A model generated the notes under the pieces. That model had not been told where the DNA came from. It was given only the letters and a program-made list of their open reading frames with translations, and searched no databases. From Chloroflexota bacterium (GTDB lineage: Bacteria > Chloroflexota > Anaerolineae > 4572-78 > J111), in the NCBI GenBank assembly GCA_016860845.1, contig BOKF01000018.1, positions 1 to 64,000 on the forward strand: 64,000 bases of DNA, in the 5' to 3' direction. A program made the position numbers and the translations under genes. Numbering within the stretch: the stretch's first letter is position 1; each line of letters opens with the position of its first letter. Positions 9,601-17,700 of this stretch are shown here, piece by piece.

Positions 9601-12600
9601 TGGACCCGAATAACCCGCAGGAAGCGGCGCCACCCGGCCAGCTCAACGAGATCGTGACCGTGCCGAAACTGACCCCGCAGCTCATGGGCGAGTACCGCCA
9701 GGTCTTTGACCAGCTCGGCCAACTTCGGGGGGTCAATCCGTGGGACACTAATAAAGAGCAGCTCGCCCAACTGAAGCTGGCCGGCCAGCGCGGGACTGAC
9801 GTGTTCCGCATCGCCCAACGCTCTAAATCGCTGCTGTACCAGCAGCAGCTCGTCGAGCTGTCCCAGCGCGGTTTAAGTTCGGCTCAACAGAGCGAATACA
9901 CCCGGCTGATCAACACTTACGGCAACGGCGATCCCGACCTGCTCAACAACGAGCGCGGTTTGACCGACCAGGAACGGACCGATCTGACCCGCAGCATCTA
10001 CCAGCAGAACGCCGGCAACGACACCGCCATCAATGCCGAACGCTATCTCTTTGGCCGCATGGAGGAGCTGCACCGCAACGTCCGCGAGCGCGGCCTGTCC
10101 CTGACCGATACCCAGGTCAAACAGTATGACCGGCTGGGGCTGGCTTACAAGCCGATTGATCCGGAGCAGCTTCGCCTGGCCGGGGAGTTCAACGATTGGT
10201 TTAGCGGCCAGTTCGCCAGCTTGCAAGAATCTATCCCGCTCCACAACCAGAAAGGCGAACCGACCTACCTCGGCGGCGCTCACCCCAACTTTGACCCGGC
10301 CTATATCAGCCAGGTCTTGCCGCAGGCCCACGCCGCCCGGCTCAAGTACGAATCGAGCGAGATGTTCAAGAGTCTCACGCCGGACAAGGTGGCCCGGATC
10401 AAACCCAGCTTGGCCGAGGTGCTGGAAAAAGCCGAACAGGTCCCCTTTGCCGGCGAACAGCTCAAGCAGCGGACCCAGGCTGAAAAAGCGGCCGCGCGCT
10501 TGGGTCAGGTGGACCAGCGCCTCGGCGACATCAGGGCCTGGTACAACGCCGGCAACGCGGGCCGCAGCGACGCCTTCAGCCGCGACATGCAGCCGTTCGA
10601 CGATGCGGCTGAAATCAGCTTCCTGTCCAGCCAGCGCCAGCAGGCTTACGAAGCGGCTGTGCCGCTTAAGCAGCGGTACGACGAGGCCATGAAACGGGGC
10701 GACCTGGGAACGGCGCAACGCCTCTTTGACCAGATTGAGCCGATCAATACCAGGATCGGCGAGCTGAAGGACCAGATCGGCGCGCTGACCCCTTACGTCA
10801 AAGAACACGTCGAAACCCTGAGCCAGCAGACGAGCGTGATCCGCGAGGATTTGAAAGAGCGCAAGCAGACCTACAGCGCCCTGGCTGCCAAGGAGAAGGA
10901 GCTGGAGAGCGAGACGATTGACCTCTCCGGCGCGGCGCGTCAGGCCAAGGAGGCCGATCTAAAAGCCGTCAGAAGCGAACGCGCGACCATTCACAACGAA
11001 ATCAAGGACCAGGCCAAAGAGTTGGGCCGGCTCTCCTTCGAGAAGCAGACCCTGACCGACCTCATCCACGAGCCGCAGGGCCGTTCGATCACCGGCCTGG
11101 GCAGCCGGCCGCAGACCTACGGCCAGCAGGCCTGGAACGAACTCAAGCAGGGCTACAGCCCGCAGCGGTTATTCTGGGAGTTTCAAAACATGCAGCAGAT
11201 GCAGTACATGGCCTTTATGCCCATGCTCCAGATGCGCAGCCAGTACCTGGGCGAGCAGGCCGCGCTTGGCCAGGCTAACTATGCCTTGGGCGCGGGGACG
11301 ATGCCCCAGTCAGTCCTGTCAGCGATGGCTTCGCAGGCCAACGTGAGCCGGGCCTCGTCCGCTTTTGGGCAGGGCGTGGACAACTCGATTGCCATGACCG
11401 CCTGGAAGGGCCTGACTAACTACCTGGGCCGCAACGAGGGCGCGGGCGCGCTGCTCGGCTCGGTCGGCTTCGATTTGACCTCCGGCCTGACCGCGGCGAT
11501 GGGCCTGAAGATGGTCGGCGGGCCGGCAATCTCTGCCCTGGGCAAACTGGCCGGGGGCCTGGGGACCACTGGCGCGGCTCCGCTGAGCCTTGGCACGATG
11601 AGCGCGGCCGCTCTGGGCGGCGGGGGACTGATTGCCGGCGGGCTGGGCCTGGGCCTGGGCGCGGGCATCTATCAGGCGATCCGGCCGGAAGGCAGCGCTT
11701 CCTTGCAGGAGTTTGCCACCGTGGGCGCGTATGGCATAGGCGGCGCGGACATTCGGGCCGAAGATGCGGCCACCTCGGGTCTGTCCTACCTGGGCCGGCG
11801 GGCCGGCGAGTGGTGGAATACCGGCCAGGCCAATTGGTGGAACCAGGAGAAGGCTGTGGCGGCGGGGACCGCCGTCGGCAAATACACCGGGGCCGTGACC
11901 GAGCCTATCCCGGTTTGGGTGACCAAGATGGAGTCAGCCGTGGCCGAGCAGCTTGGGGTGGGGACGGATAAACTGCCCTTCGACCGGGCCGAACTGGCCC
12001 AAATGGTCCAGATGGCCGCCGAGGATCAGGGCATCACCAAGGCCCAAATTGAAGGCGGGAGCGGCATCGCCGCACAATTAGCCAAGGAGATCGCCGAATC
12101 CTACACCTCCGGCGTTTCCCTGAGCCAGTCGAGCGGTTTGCGCCAACGCGCCATTGATGTCTCCGGCTACGCGCCGGGAACCGAAGGGGCCAAGATGATG
12201 AGCGCCTGGGTCCAGCAGGGATCGCTCTTTGAGCGCCAGCAGCGCCTGCAGGCGGCTTCGATGGTCCAGAACCTGGCCGACGAGATGGACTTCACCCCGC
12301 AGCAGCGCCGGGACATGAGCGAGAAAGTCTATGACCTGCTCTCTGGCGGCGTCAGCCAGGCTCAGGTAGCGCGCTCGATGCAGCAGCGGTCCATGAGCAA
12401 CCAATTCACCTGGTCAGCCGCGGCCTACGCTTCCGGCAACGGCCACCTGGCCCTGATGGACCAGGATCAGCCCTGGCTGCCGAAGAATCTCACCGCGCAG
12501 TGGGCCGTCGAGGACCGGCGGCGAGCCGAGGATAACGCCCGCGAGCTGGGCGCGATGACGATGGGCGCGAATGGGTTTGAATCCCCCCAAGGGGGATACG

Positions 12601-14069
12601 GAAGCCTATGGCAGGGCGGCCGGCAGGAGATTGAACTCGGCTGGCAGCGCCAGAAGCTGGACCTGGAGGAAGAATTTTGGACCTTCCGCCGCAAGTCGCA
12701 GCTCGACGACTTCGCCATGCAGCAGAAGCTGTTTGACTTCAACATTCGCCAGCAGCGCCAGGCGATGGAGTTTGAGGAGCGGCAGAGCCGGGTCCAGTCC
12801 GACTATTATGAGAAGCAGTACGCCCTCAATAAGAAAATCTTTGATCTGCAAACCTTGTGGCAGCGCCACGACTTCGATAAGCAGGAGGCGAGACTTGAAG
12901 TGCGCCGCGACTGGCAGCTCGAAGATTCCGCGTGGAACCGGGAGAGCTTCCAACTCCAAGCCGGCTGGCAGATGGAGGACATGCAACGCGCCTTGCGTTA
13001 CGCCTCGAGCGGCCGGGAACGGATGGACATCCGGCGGCAGATGGAGCGGCAGAGCATCCTGAATGACCGCAAGCAGACCGAGTTTGACCGCGAGGATGTC
13101 CGCAACTCGACCCAATACAGTTGGGCCAAAGAGGATGCCCAGGACAACCGCCAGCGTTTCGAGGAAATGAACGAACTCCAGCGGCAGCAGATGGAACTGG
13201 GCCGCGAATACTGGCAGCAGCAACAATCCATGTCCGAAGAATACCGGGCGGCCAGGCGGGCGGCGCTGGAGGAGCAGATCGCGCTCCAGCAGGAACAAAA
13301 CGCCCTGAACACGCAGCAGTTCCTCGATGGGATGGCCCTGACCGACAAGCAGCACGCCCTGGATACCCAGATCGCCGAAACCAAGCAGCAATGGGCCTTG
13401 GATGACCTAGCCCTGGCCCGCGAGCGCGCCGCCGAGGATGAGAAGATGCTCGGCTTACAGCGGGAAATGATGAGCGCCTCGTATTTCTATTCGTTCTACC
13501 AGGCGATGGGCTACGACGCAGCCAAGAAAGCCAAGCCCGAAATCGAAGGGATGGCCACGGCGGCGGGAACGCTGGCCGACTACATGGAACGAGCGGCTAA
13601 AGCGGCCACCGACATGGCCGGCATCCCGCTGAACGCGCCCAACTCGTCCGAGGCCATGTTCCCCGGCGGCTCCGCGCCCAACACCTCCGGCAGCAGCTCC
13701 TCGATCTACGGGCCGCAAATGTCGGGCGGCGGGCAATCCCTGGCCCCCGGTGGCTATATGAACGGGCCGATGTCCCCCGCCCCGCCTTCCGGCTTCGCCC
13801 GAGGCGGCTACACCGGCGACGGCGACAGCAGCGAAGTGGCCGGCATCGTTCACCGGGGCGAGTACGTGGTGCCAAGCGGCGGGGCCTTGGTCGTGCGCGG
13901 ACAGGAAGGCAATGCCGAAATGGTCAACCTGCTGTCCGAGATGGTCGCCTTCCAGGCCGCGATCCTGAGCCAGCTTCAGGAGGGTGGCGGGACGATCCTG
14001 ATTGACGCCGAGCGGCTGAAGAAAGCCGGCTTTTTGCACAGCTCGAATTTTAGCCAGGTGTACCGTTAG
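3657..14069 (+). CDS. giant tape-measure protein with a candidate embedded two-barrel RNA polymerase
   Basis: GTG 3657 has AGGA seven bases upstream; TTG 3651 is an alternative. The product is about 3470 aa, far longer than most tape measures. Seen in order (numbering from 3657): two helix-turn-helix-like stretches (about 45-140); Gly/Pro-rich linkers (335-355); a beta-rich block (505-665) with LRLKGYFGN (Lys621); RNPASDP (1072-1078) followed by FHP (1110-1112) and GGDNDSDQ (Asp1121, 1123, 1125). HP to the first Asp has the same spacing as in the RNA polymerase beta-prime motif HP-x8-DFDGDQ. Next are a tape-measure-type FAEGG...GEAGREYVVP (1679-1712), Pro-rich linkers (1965-1985), long coiled coils (about 2200-2480 and 3000-3260), a hydrophobic Gly/Ala segment (2597-2680) suitable for membrane insertion, and a second tape-measure C-terminal motif GGYTGDG...HRGEYVVP (3383-3407). 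The tape-measure role is well supported. The polymerase is an inference from motif and spacing; Ser replaces the usual Gly in D-x-D-G-D. Confidence 0.85.
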   Translation: MPTLKDWLVTDSDTPPPFSLDVEDVSVDRRQMRSLLSSQAAPESVQELTPLQIARAYERSGNKPSQIHRLIKSGVPLPRLATALGMNPETVRGIYQREEAQRLQRSGLSFAEIGQKLGVSEAEARMTFARGHVQRYGANPAVQYRQKAGRAFPAGVFEQPTYQSSTNRDSASLTGLLDKLRQQLGSQGFQVETTFEADPLGGRHVVRIKQNNEYIGQPFRLTATPSGVPLISKTGKSAGGYRLTYQGQGIPLGQRLGNAVLQMAANHQAQKSSRGASGDDALEYPQGYDYAPPIWDEPPPSYDDAPSMDMFGDDEGYVPELPAWMKDEPGQIPTGPPPFGESRPNGSSQGSPGNARGKLNVLDLLEMDSRENKNKWRQINAGDYLRLSRAGQFREDYAEGIARDEFGQWAYPPELSEGSYPHTPVVSKGTVYPLEARNSIAGNIELENGRQWGSQKGLGKQMKRDELSLTRKYWQAGPALGVAYSETPQHILGQRATEPETAHIAKAFILDKGGIIPEGQMWKDTSYAPWVFGSFEQNPEKFELRFDPNYSEEEVLKAAGLLGPDGKFRPRMLKQGQSKIAAPNGFRKELLGNNEAGVINGYEIVDTLNERGDAIKALRLKGYFGNRPNVVSAMKLEGWKNLAQDKNIRRDMGLDYDLIMNKPSDTVVANISMLNALPREEFEGLWREVHGETPAPGRTGSLESVEALAKVWQLYQERNRRTEIIPGRVFDKDTLDNYLKAGIIKDGKYEEVAPLFEGAETMYKADLVASGYMAPVRARFITDVTKLGRGNLSNEILRSVEQNFGGLGEHLRDLGYEGRDIYNTLFEMHRLNTKPGFSEHGSPVVDLIGDLTGNKDVIAATQVLYQQKLAEILPASMQGMAETDYSEEQLKAFKKLQSEAGAQAIRSYYNDALGADSYIFKMGLNNKEAAYMANPDLVERFGYIDEETNEKLSQLKSQADYQLKRVWEAVQSGDPGRLKGTLNWILKKQMPGVIQSQAELLRSAGARKRWFGTSDSSIRTHVHASDYALPRNAMAMNWEDIFQITGLKRTRANRAYLNRLSRAGQLPFSGLRNPASDPIAQTGTILNMVTPDLLKMAGLDIPTTGHPVLFHPHHVQGQGGDNDSDQSQVYMVMKKMAGELVNAFGLKPSNPDEITGRARSHAAGEYGDAVEKLNVTPEKARRNLLGFDPNQGDLVLDGTPRSRKEWNEDTLTDYQLNARQIGQAYNVPIRVGVNLTGNPEAQKRVSQYGGWLYQNPLDKKNYQPHSPEEDLFSFFTSFNAFTGSFAASRAKDEKHGTYYSWRKKSGFETYGQFGAAGLLSILKRLTQERQGTQAQMTPEQMAAMMSGTTGDMDKALDFIANWKLPVWEQLDSKAVKNLTLSETQQDALARFAGGDSPMAQMMRGYAVRNAIKASGRIQKKLQSDMLDPEKRAVAETGKFKADLREYVNVLQNQMYNRGKGVGSDEFKQDYETFLAKLDLDPASTNFFTLLEPGSQNNDPGEFYRWSEEKQRLFYKMAGKLFQKHVTGYGFDAKGNWRNLDPSVPRANTMFSGWFKDYDRIRDVMAINAREREEDEPESYVPSLDELAESEVTGRLVREKHTRKKKALGGLSRLFEQYQQDSGLNGSSQVNKDFEAYVAGRRPWTKEEQEMLRQAELGHEEARRLRRQRLTKGYEEPMYFAEGGVLDRATRIGQTQFGRPIVAGEAGREYVVPENKTQDLGGGVKVFDTDSLGKGAPDLKGPGGSGSKPAMLAKGGIIDYQAYANAPTSDFKTALLQIAQELTNGAFTGSLDDAKAIVGKAIEADIQKMMANPPQNGGKGLYATDITGRATDRMSQALGPNPAPADQAAWNAYLGDYGLSADFQPLTVSSGGVDAATRQQLAASGTSMADFLKGISAQVQGKAFSHANYGHVYDAIPGWSSHWNGPSTGSGHGNRPGATIPTSPLSATGAATLARLSGADVTPPPGPPFGDFPGSPVGPPTPVDPNNPQEAAPPGQLNEIVTVPKLTPQLMGEYRQVFDQLGQLRGVNPWDTNKEQLAQLKLAGQRGTDVFRIAQRSKSLLYQQQLVELSQRGLSSAQQSEYTRLINTYGNGDPDLLNNERGLTDQERTDLTRSIYQQNAGNDTAINAERYLFGRMEELHRNVRERGLSLTDTQVKQYDRLGLAYKPIDPEQLRLAGEFNDWFSGQFASLQESIPLHNQKGEPTYLGGAHPNFDPAYISQVLPQAHAARLKYESSEMFKSLTPDKVARIKPSLAEVLEKAEQVPFAGEQLKQRTQAEKAAARLGQVDQRLGDIRAWYNAGNAGRSDAFSRDMQPFDDAAEISFLSSQRQQAYEAAVPLKQRYDEAMKRGDLGTAQRLFDQIEPINTRIGELKDQIGALTPYVKEHVETLSQQTSVIREDLKERKQTYSALAAKEKELESETIDLSGAARQAKEADLKAVRSERATIHNEIKDQAKELGRLSFEKQTLTDLIHEPQGRSITGLGSRPQTYGQQAWNELKQGYSPQRLFWEFQNMQQMQYMAFMPMLQMRSQYLGEQAALGQANYALGAGTMPQSVLSAMASQANVSRASSAFGQGVDNSIAMTAWKGLTNYLGRNEGAGALLGSVGFDLTSGLTAAMGLKMVGGPAISALGKLAGGLGTTGAAPLSLGTMSAAALGGGGLIAGGLGLGLGAGIYQAIRPEGSASLQEFATVGAYGIGGADIRAEDAATSGLSYLGRRAGEWWNTGQANWWNQEKAVAAGTAVGKYTGAVTEPIPVWVTKMESAVAEQLGVGTDKLPFDRAELAQMVQMAAEDQGITKAQIEGGSGIAAQLAKEIAESYTSGVSLSQSSGLRQRAIDVSGYAPGTEGAKMMSAWVQQGSLFERQQRLQAASMVQNLADEMDFTPQQRRDMSEKVYDLLSGGVSQAQVARSMQQRSMSNQFTWSAAAYASGNGHLALMDQDQPWLPKNLTAQWAVEDRRRAEDNARELGAMTMGANGFESPQGGYGSLWQGGRQEIELGWQRQKLDLEEEFWTFRRKSQLDDFAMQQKLFDFNIRQQRQAMEFEERQSRVQSDYYEKQYALNKKIFDLQTLWQRHDFDKQEARLEVRRDWQLEDSAWNRESFQLQAGWQMEDMQRALRYASSGRERMDIRRQMERQSILNDRKQTEFDREDVRNSTQYSWAKEDAQDNRQRFEEMNELQRQQMELGREYWQQQQSMSEEYRAARRAALEEQIALQQEQNALNTQQFLDGMALTDKQHALDTQIAETKQQWALDDLALARERAAEDEKMLGLQREMMSASYFYSFYQAMGYDAAKKAKPEIEGMATAAGTLADYMERAAKAATDMAGIPLNAPNSSEAMFPGGSAPNTSGSSSSIYGPQMSGGGQSLAPGGYMNGPMSPAPPSGFARGGYTGDGDSSEVAGIVHRGEYVVPSGGALVVRGQEGNAEMVNLLSEMVAFQAAILSQLQEGGGTILIDAERLKKAGFLHSSNFSQVYR

Positions 14070-14073
14070 GCTT

Positions 14074-14089
14074 TTCCCCAATTGGGGAA
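14074..14089. repeat. palindrome TTCCCCAATTGGGGAA, copy 2
   Basis: Perfect copy starting five bases after the tape-measure stop codon. An extra T on the left and A on the right extend the palindrome to 18 bp. Confidence 0.8.
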
Positions 14090-14128
14090 ATCCTTACGTT
14101 TCAAGTTCTTTTGGGATAGAGTGACACT

Positions 14129-14551
14129 ATGGCAGATTACATCACCCTCGACGATAAAAAATACAAGGTCTCGGACCTGGACGACTCCTCATGGAAACCC
14201 GTCTGGAAGCGCCAGAAGAAGTACAGCGTCGGGCTGACCGGCAAGACGATCATTCAGGATTTCACCCAGCCCGATGGGGCCGGCGGCGAGCGCCTGCCGC
14301 GCGAGTGGAGCCTGATGCTGCGGGTCTTTATCTCGACGCCCTGGCCGGACGCCACCTGGGGAACTTTTGCCGATCTGCTGGCCGCGTCGAACAAAGCCAC
14401 GGTCAGCTACACCGAACATGACGGAACGACGAGCCACACCGTCGGTATCCTCAAGCCGGTCATCCCGCGCCCGCGTGTCGGGGCCAACGTCCTGGGCGAG
14501 TGCTACGGCATTTTCTTCGTCCCGATCAATATAGTGAAAGTTTATGCGTAA
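14129..14551 (+). CDS. phage distal-tail protein, small (140 aa)
   Basis: Starts MADYITLDDKKYKVSD and continues with a beta-rich, signal-less sequence (WSLMLRVFISTPWPDATWG, GILKPVIPRPRVGANVLG). It sits between the tape measure and a baseplate-hub-like protein, the usual place of a distal-tail or tail-completion protein. No specific family is recognised. Its TAA overlaps the next ATG by eight bases, so the two are probably coupled. Confidence 0.65.
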   Translation: MADYITLDDKKYKVSDLDDSSWKPVWKRQKKYSVGLTGKTIIQDFTQPDGAGGERLPREWSLMLRVFISTPWPDATWGTFADLLAASNKATVSYTEHDGTTSHTVGILKPVIPRPRVGANVLGECYGIFFVPINIVKVYA

Positions 14552-14747
14552 GAAAATCCCTCTCAAAATTGAGCTAACTGGCTGCGCCGACGAGCCAGGC
14601 GGCGACAAAATCGTGCTGCTGATCGAGGTCTTGCGAACCATCGCCAAAGATTTTGGGGTAACGATTGATTACCCGGCCGTGATCTACCTGGACGACTTGG
14701 AGGAATCCCTAAATGAGTCTGACCCTCTCCCCAACCCTGACCACTGA
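14544..14747 (+). CDS. small tail-module protein (67 aa), unknown
   Basis: Begins MRKKIPLKIELTGCADEPGG and ends SDPLPNPDH. The predicted fold is mixed alpha/beta (KIVLLIEVLRTIAKDFGVTID). It overlaps the preceding gene by eight bases and the following gene by 35 bases. Tight packing argues that it is real, but no function can be read from it. Confidence 0.55.
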   Translation: MRKKIPLKIELTGCADEPGGDKIVLLIEVLRTIAKDFGVTIDYPAVIYLDDLEESLNESDPLPNPDH

Positions 14748-17700
14748 AATGGGTTCGCTCTCCCGCCGTCACGCCTCGAAGGCGACGGTGGAGCAATGGC
14801 TGCCTGAGTGGAACCCGGTCCTGTCCGGATTGTCTGCCACCAAGCACGAGCAGTATGCCCACGGCCACGCCGCCTGTGTCGCGCCCAACGCCAACGGGGC
14901 CGGGGAGGATATCCTCTTTCGCTGCCGCTCCGGCCACTATAACGCCGCCGGTGACAGTGTGGGCAACACCTATCTCTACATCTCGGTTCTGAAGGGGACC
15001 GACCTGGACAACCCGGCCAACTGGGACAACAAATGGACCAACACCACCGTCTCCGGCCTGATGTGTCCGGCCTGGCTGGCCAACAGCGGCGGCCAGTACG
15101 GCGGCTCCCTGGCCTGCGTCTGGACCGGCTCGGTCTTTCGGGTGTTCTACGCCACCACCAGCGGCTATATTTACCACCGCGATTTTAATACCTCCGGAGC
15201 GGCCGTCGGCGGGGCGGTGGAAGTGGCCGCGCTGGGGACCAACTCTTTACGCCTGGCCTCGATGCAGTTTGCCGCCTGTAACCCGAATGAGCTGTTCGTG
15301 GCTATGATCGGCCTGACCAGCGACTTCACCCTGGAGGACCCAACCCCGACCGCGACCTGGCAAAAGCCAGTCTACGGCTCGATGCTCTACCGCTACATCT
15401 GGAACGGCTCAAGCTGGGTCCAAGACGCTCGCTTTCCCTTTTACACTCACGCCGAATGTGCGTTGATGCGCGACAGCCAGTTTCAATTTGGCGGCAACGG
15501 CACCGGCTATGAATACGATGTCTGGGGCAATGGCTCGGCCAATGCCATCACCGTCCAGTGGGGCAAGCGGCCCTGCGGCGGCCTGGCGGCTAATGAGATT
15601 GACAGCAATACGGTTGTGGTCTCAGCCGGCTTCACCTTCTGGAAGCGATACGGCTACCACACCCACAACCAGGGGGTGCTGAGCTTTATTTTCTACCGCG
15701 ATTCGGGGTTGTGGGAGCGTAATTTCGAGGCTGGCCTGTCCGATTACGTGACCGAACGGCTCGACTTCGATGCCTTCGTGCGCGGCTGTAAAGTCGAGGG
15801 TAACAATTTCCTCGTCTGGTCCCGCAACGTCGAACCTTCGGACTTCGACCAGCTCGACACGACCCAATCCCTGCCGCGCACCCGCGAGGTCGTCTATGCC
15901 AAGATTTCCGCTGACGGCAAATTCCTGACCCAATACCAGTACCTCGGCTCGCAGGACGATCTGACCAGCGCGGCCCTGGCCGCGGTCAACCACGCCGGCA
16001 GCAAAACCCTGTACGCCCTGGGCTGGCGCTGTGTCTACAAATCCGATCCGGCCGGCTTCACCTGCACCGTGCCTGACCCGCAGGATTTGGAACTCTGCTG
16101 CGACGGCCGGCAGACCCAGGTCAGCAACCGCTGGACCATGCAGGCCGATCTGAACATTGACGACGCCAGCGCCCTGTTTGTCGAAGATACCAAGCTCAAG
16201 CCGGGCTATATGGTGAGAATCTACGCCGGCACCCCGACCACCCCCTCTGGAGGTGCAGGCGAGCAGGTCCAGATCGCGCAGGGCCTGATTGACACGATTA
16301 GCCCCAGCCTGAGTTTAGAGCAGGAAACGCACCGGGCCAAAGCGGTAGCCAGGGCTGAAAAGGGGCTGCTCGATCCGCGCAGCGAGGAGATGCAGGACAT
16401 CCTGCCCCAGCAAACGCTGCTGGTCAAGCCGGATGACCCGATCAAAAATATCGCCGTTCACTCCGGCTATTGGGACGTGCAGCTTATGGAGTGGCCCAAC
16501 CTCTATTTTCCCGGCAGCTATGACCACCTCCAGCTCCAGAACTGCTACCGCCTGCTCTCCTTCCCTTACGCCAACACCGGCGGCGACCAGGGGCCGGGCT
16601 ATCCCGGCATGTGTCTCGACCAAAGGGCGCAGCACAAGGGGACGTGGTTCAATGACCTGGCCTGGACCGGGGCATCTTCGACCGTGGACGGCTCGGTGCA
16701 GGCCAGCGTCAGGTTTGGGACCAACGTCAATAAAGGCAACTTTACCTTTTACGCCAGGGAAGGCAGCCAGGTCTACGCCCAGGTCCTCAAGCAAAACGGG
16801 ATCATCATGGGCATCAACTGGCGCACCGGCAGCTACAGCGGGCCGCGTTTCAACCCGCCGCCCGCCGCTAATGCGCCGTGGGGCGTGGCCCAACACGCGC
16901 TCATGGCCGGGGTCATCTGCCACGCGGCCGAGGTCGGCAAAAAATACGCCTTCGTCTGGGAGTGCAATTCTTACTTTGGCGGCTTCAGTAACAATGTTTT
17001 CAACGGCTCGTCGCACACCGACGACACCTGGCGCAAGGAGAATTTCGACCGGGCCGACTACAGCGCCCACGGCGTTGGCTGGAACCGGCTCTACCTGATC
17101 GAGTCGGATTACGACGAATCGGACCCCAAGTGGAACGACCCGGCCGCGCCCAGGTGGATTCACAAGAGCATCGCTGGCGGGATCAACGTGGATGGCATCC
17201 TCGTCCCCGGCCAGCCGGCTGACCTGAGAATGATTGTCATCGGCGGGACGATTTACTGTTTCTTCAGGCCGCACCACCTTTACAACCAGGCTCCCCAGCA
17301 GTGGCGTTACGCCTTCCAGTATGAGGCGGGGCGCTTCGGCGCGGGTAGATTCGGCATCATCGGCCGCGGCCATGCCGGCATCCAGTGGGACAGCCTCTTT
17401 TACCAGGACCAAAACGGCCACAAAACCGGGCGCGAGCTGATCCCGCAGTATGACAATTATGTGGACTTCTGGGATGTCAACGTCAGCGATGGGATCAAAG
17501 ACAAGTCGCTCGAAGAAGCCGTCCAGCGCCACGCCTGGCAGGGCTTTACCCCCACAGTTTTTAACAGCACCGTGGGCGACGCCGGCCCGGTCGACCTGGC
17601 CGCGGGTGGGGCGAAAGCCTACACGCCGCCGGTGGAAAACCTGACCATTGATTTCAAGGTCAAGCTGACCGCGACCGGCAACGAGGCCGGGGTGATCGTG

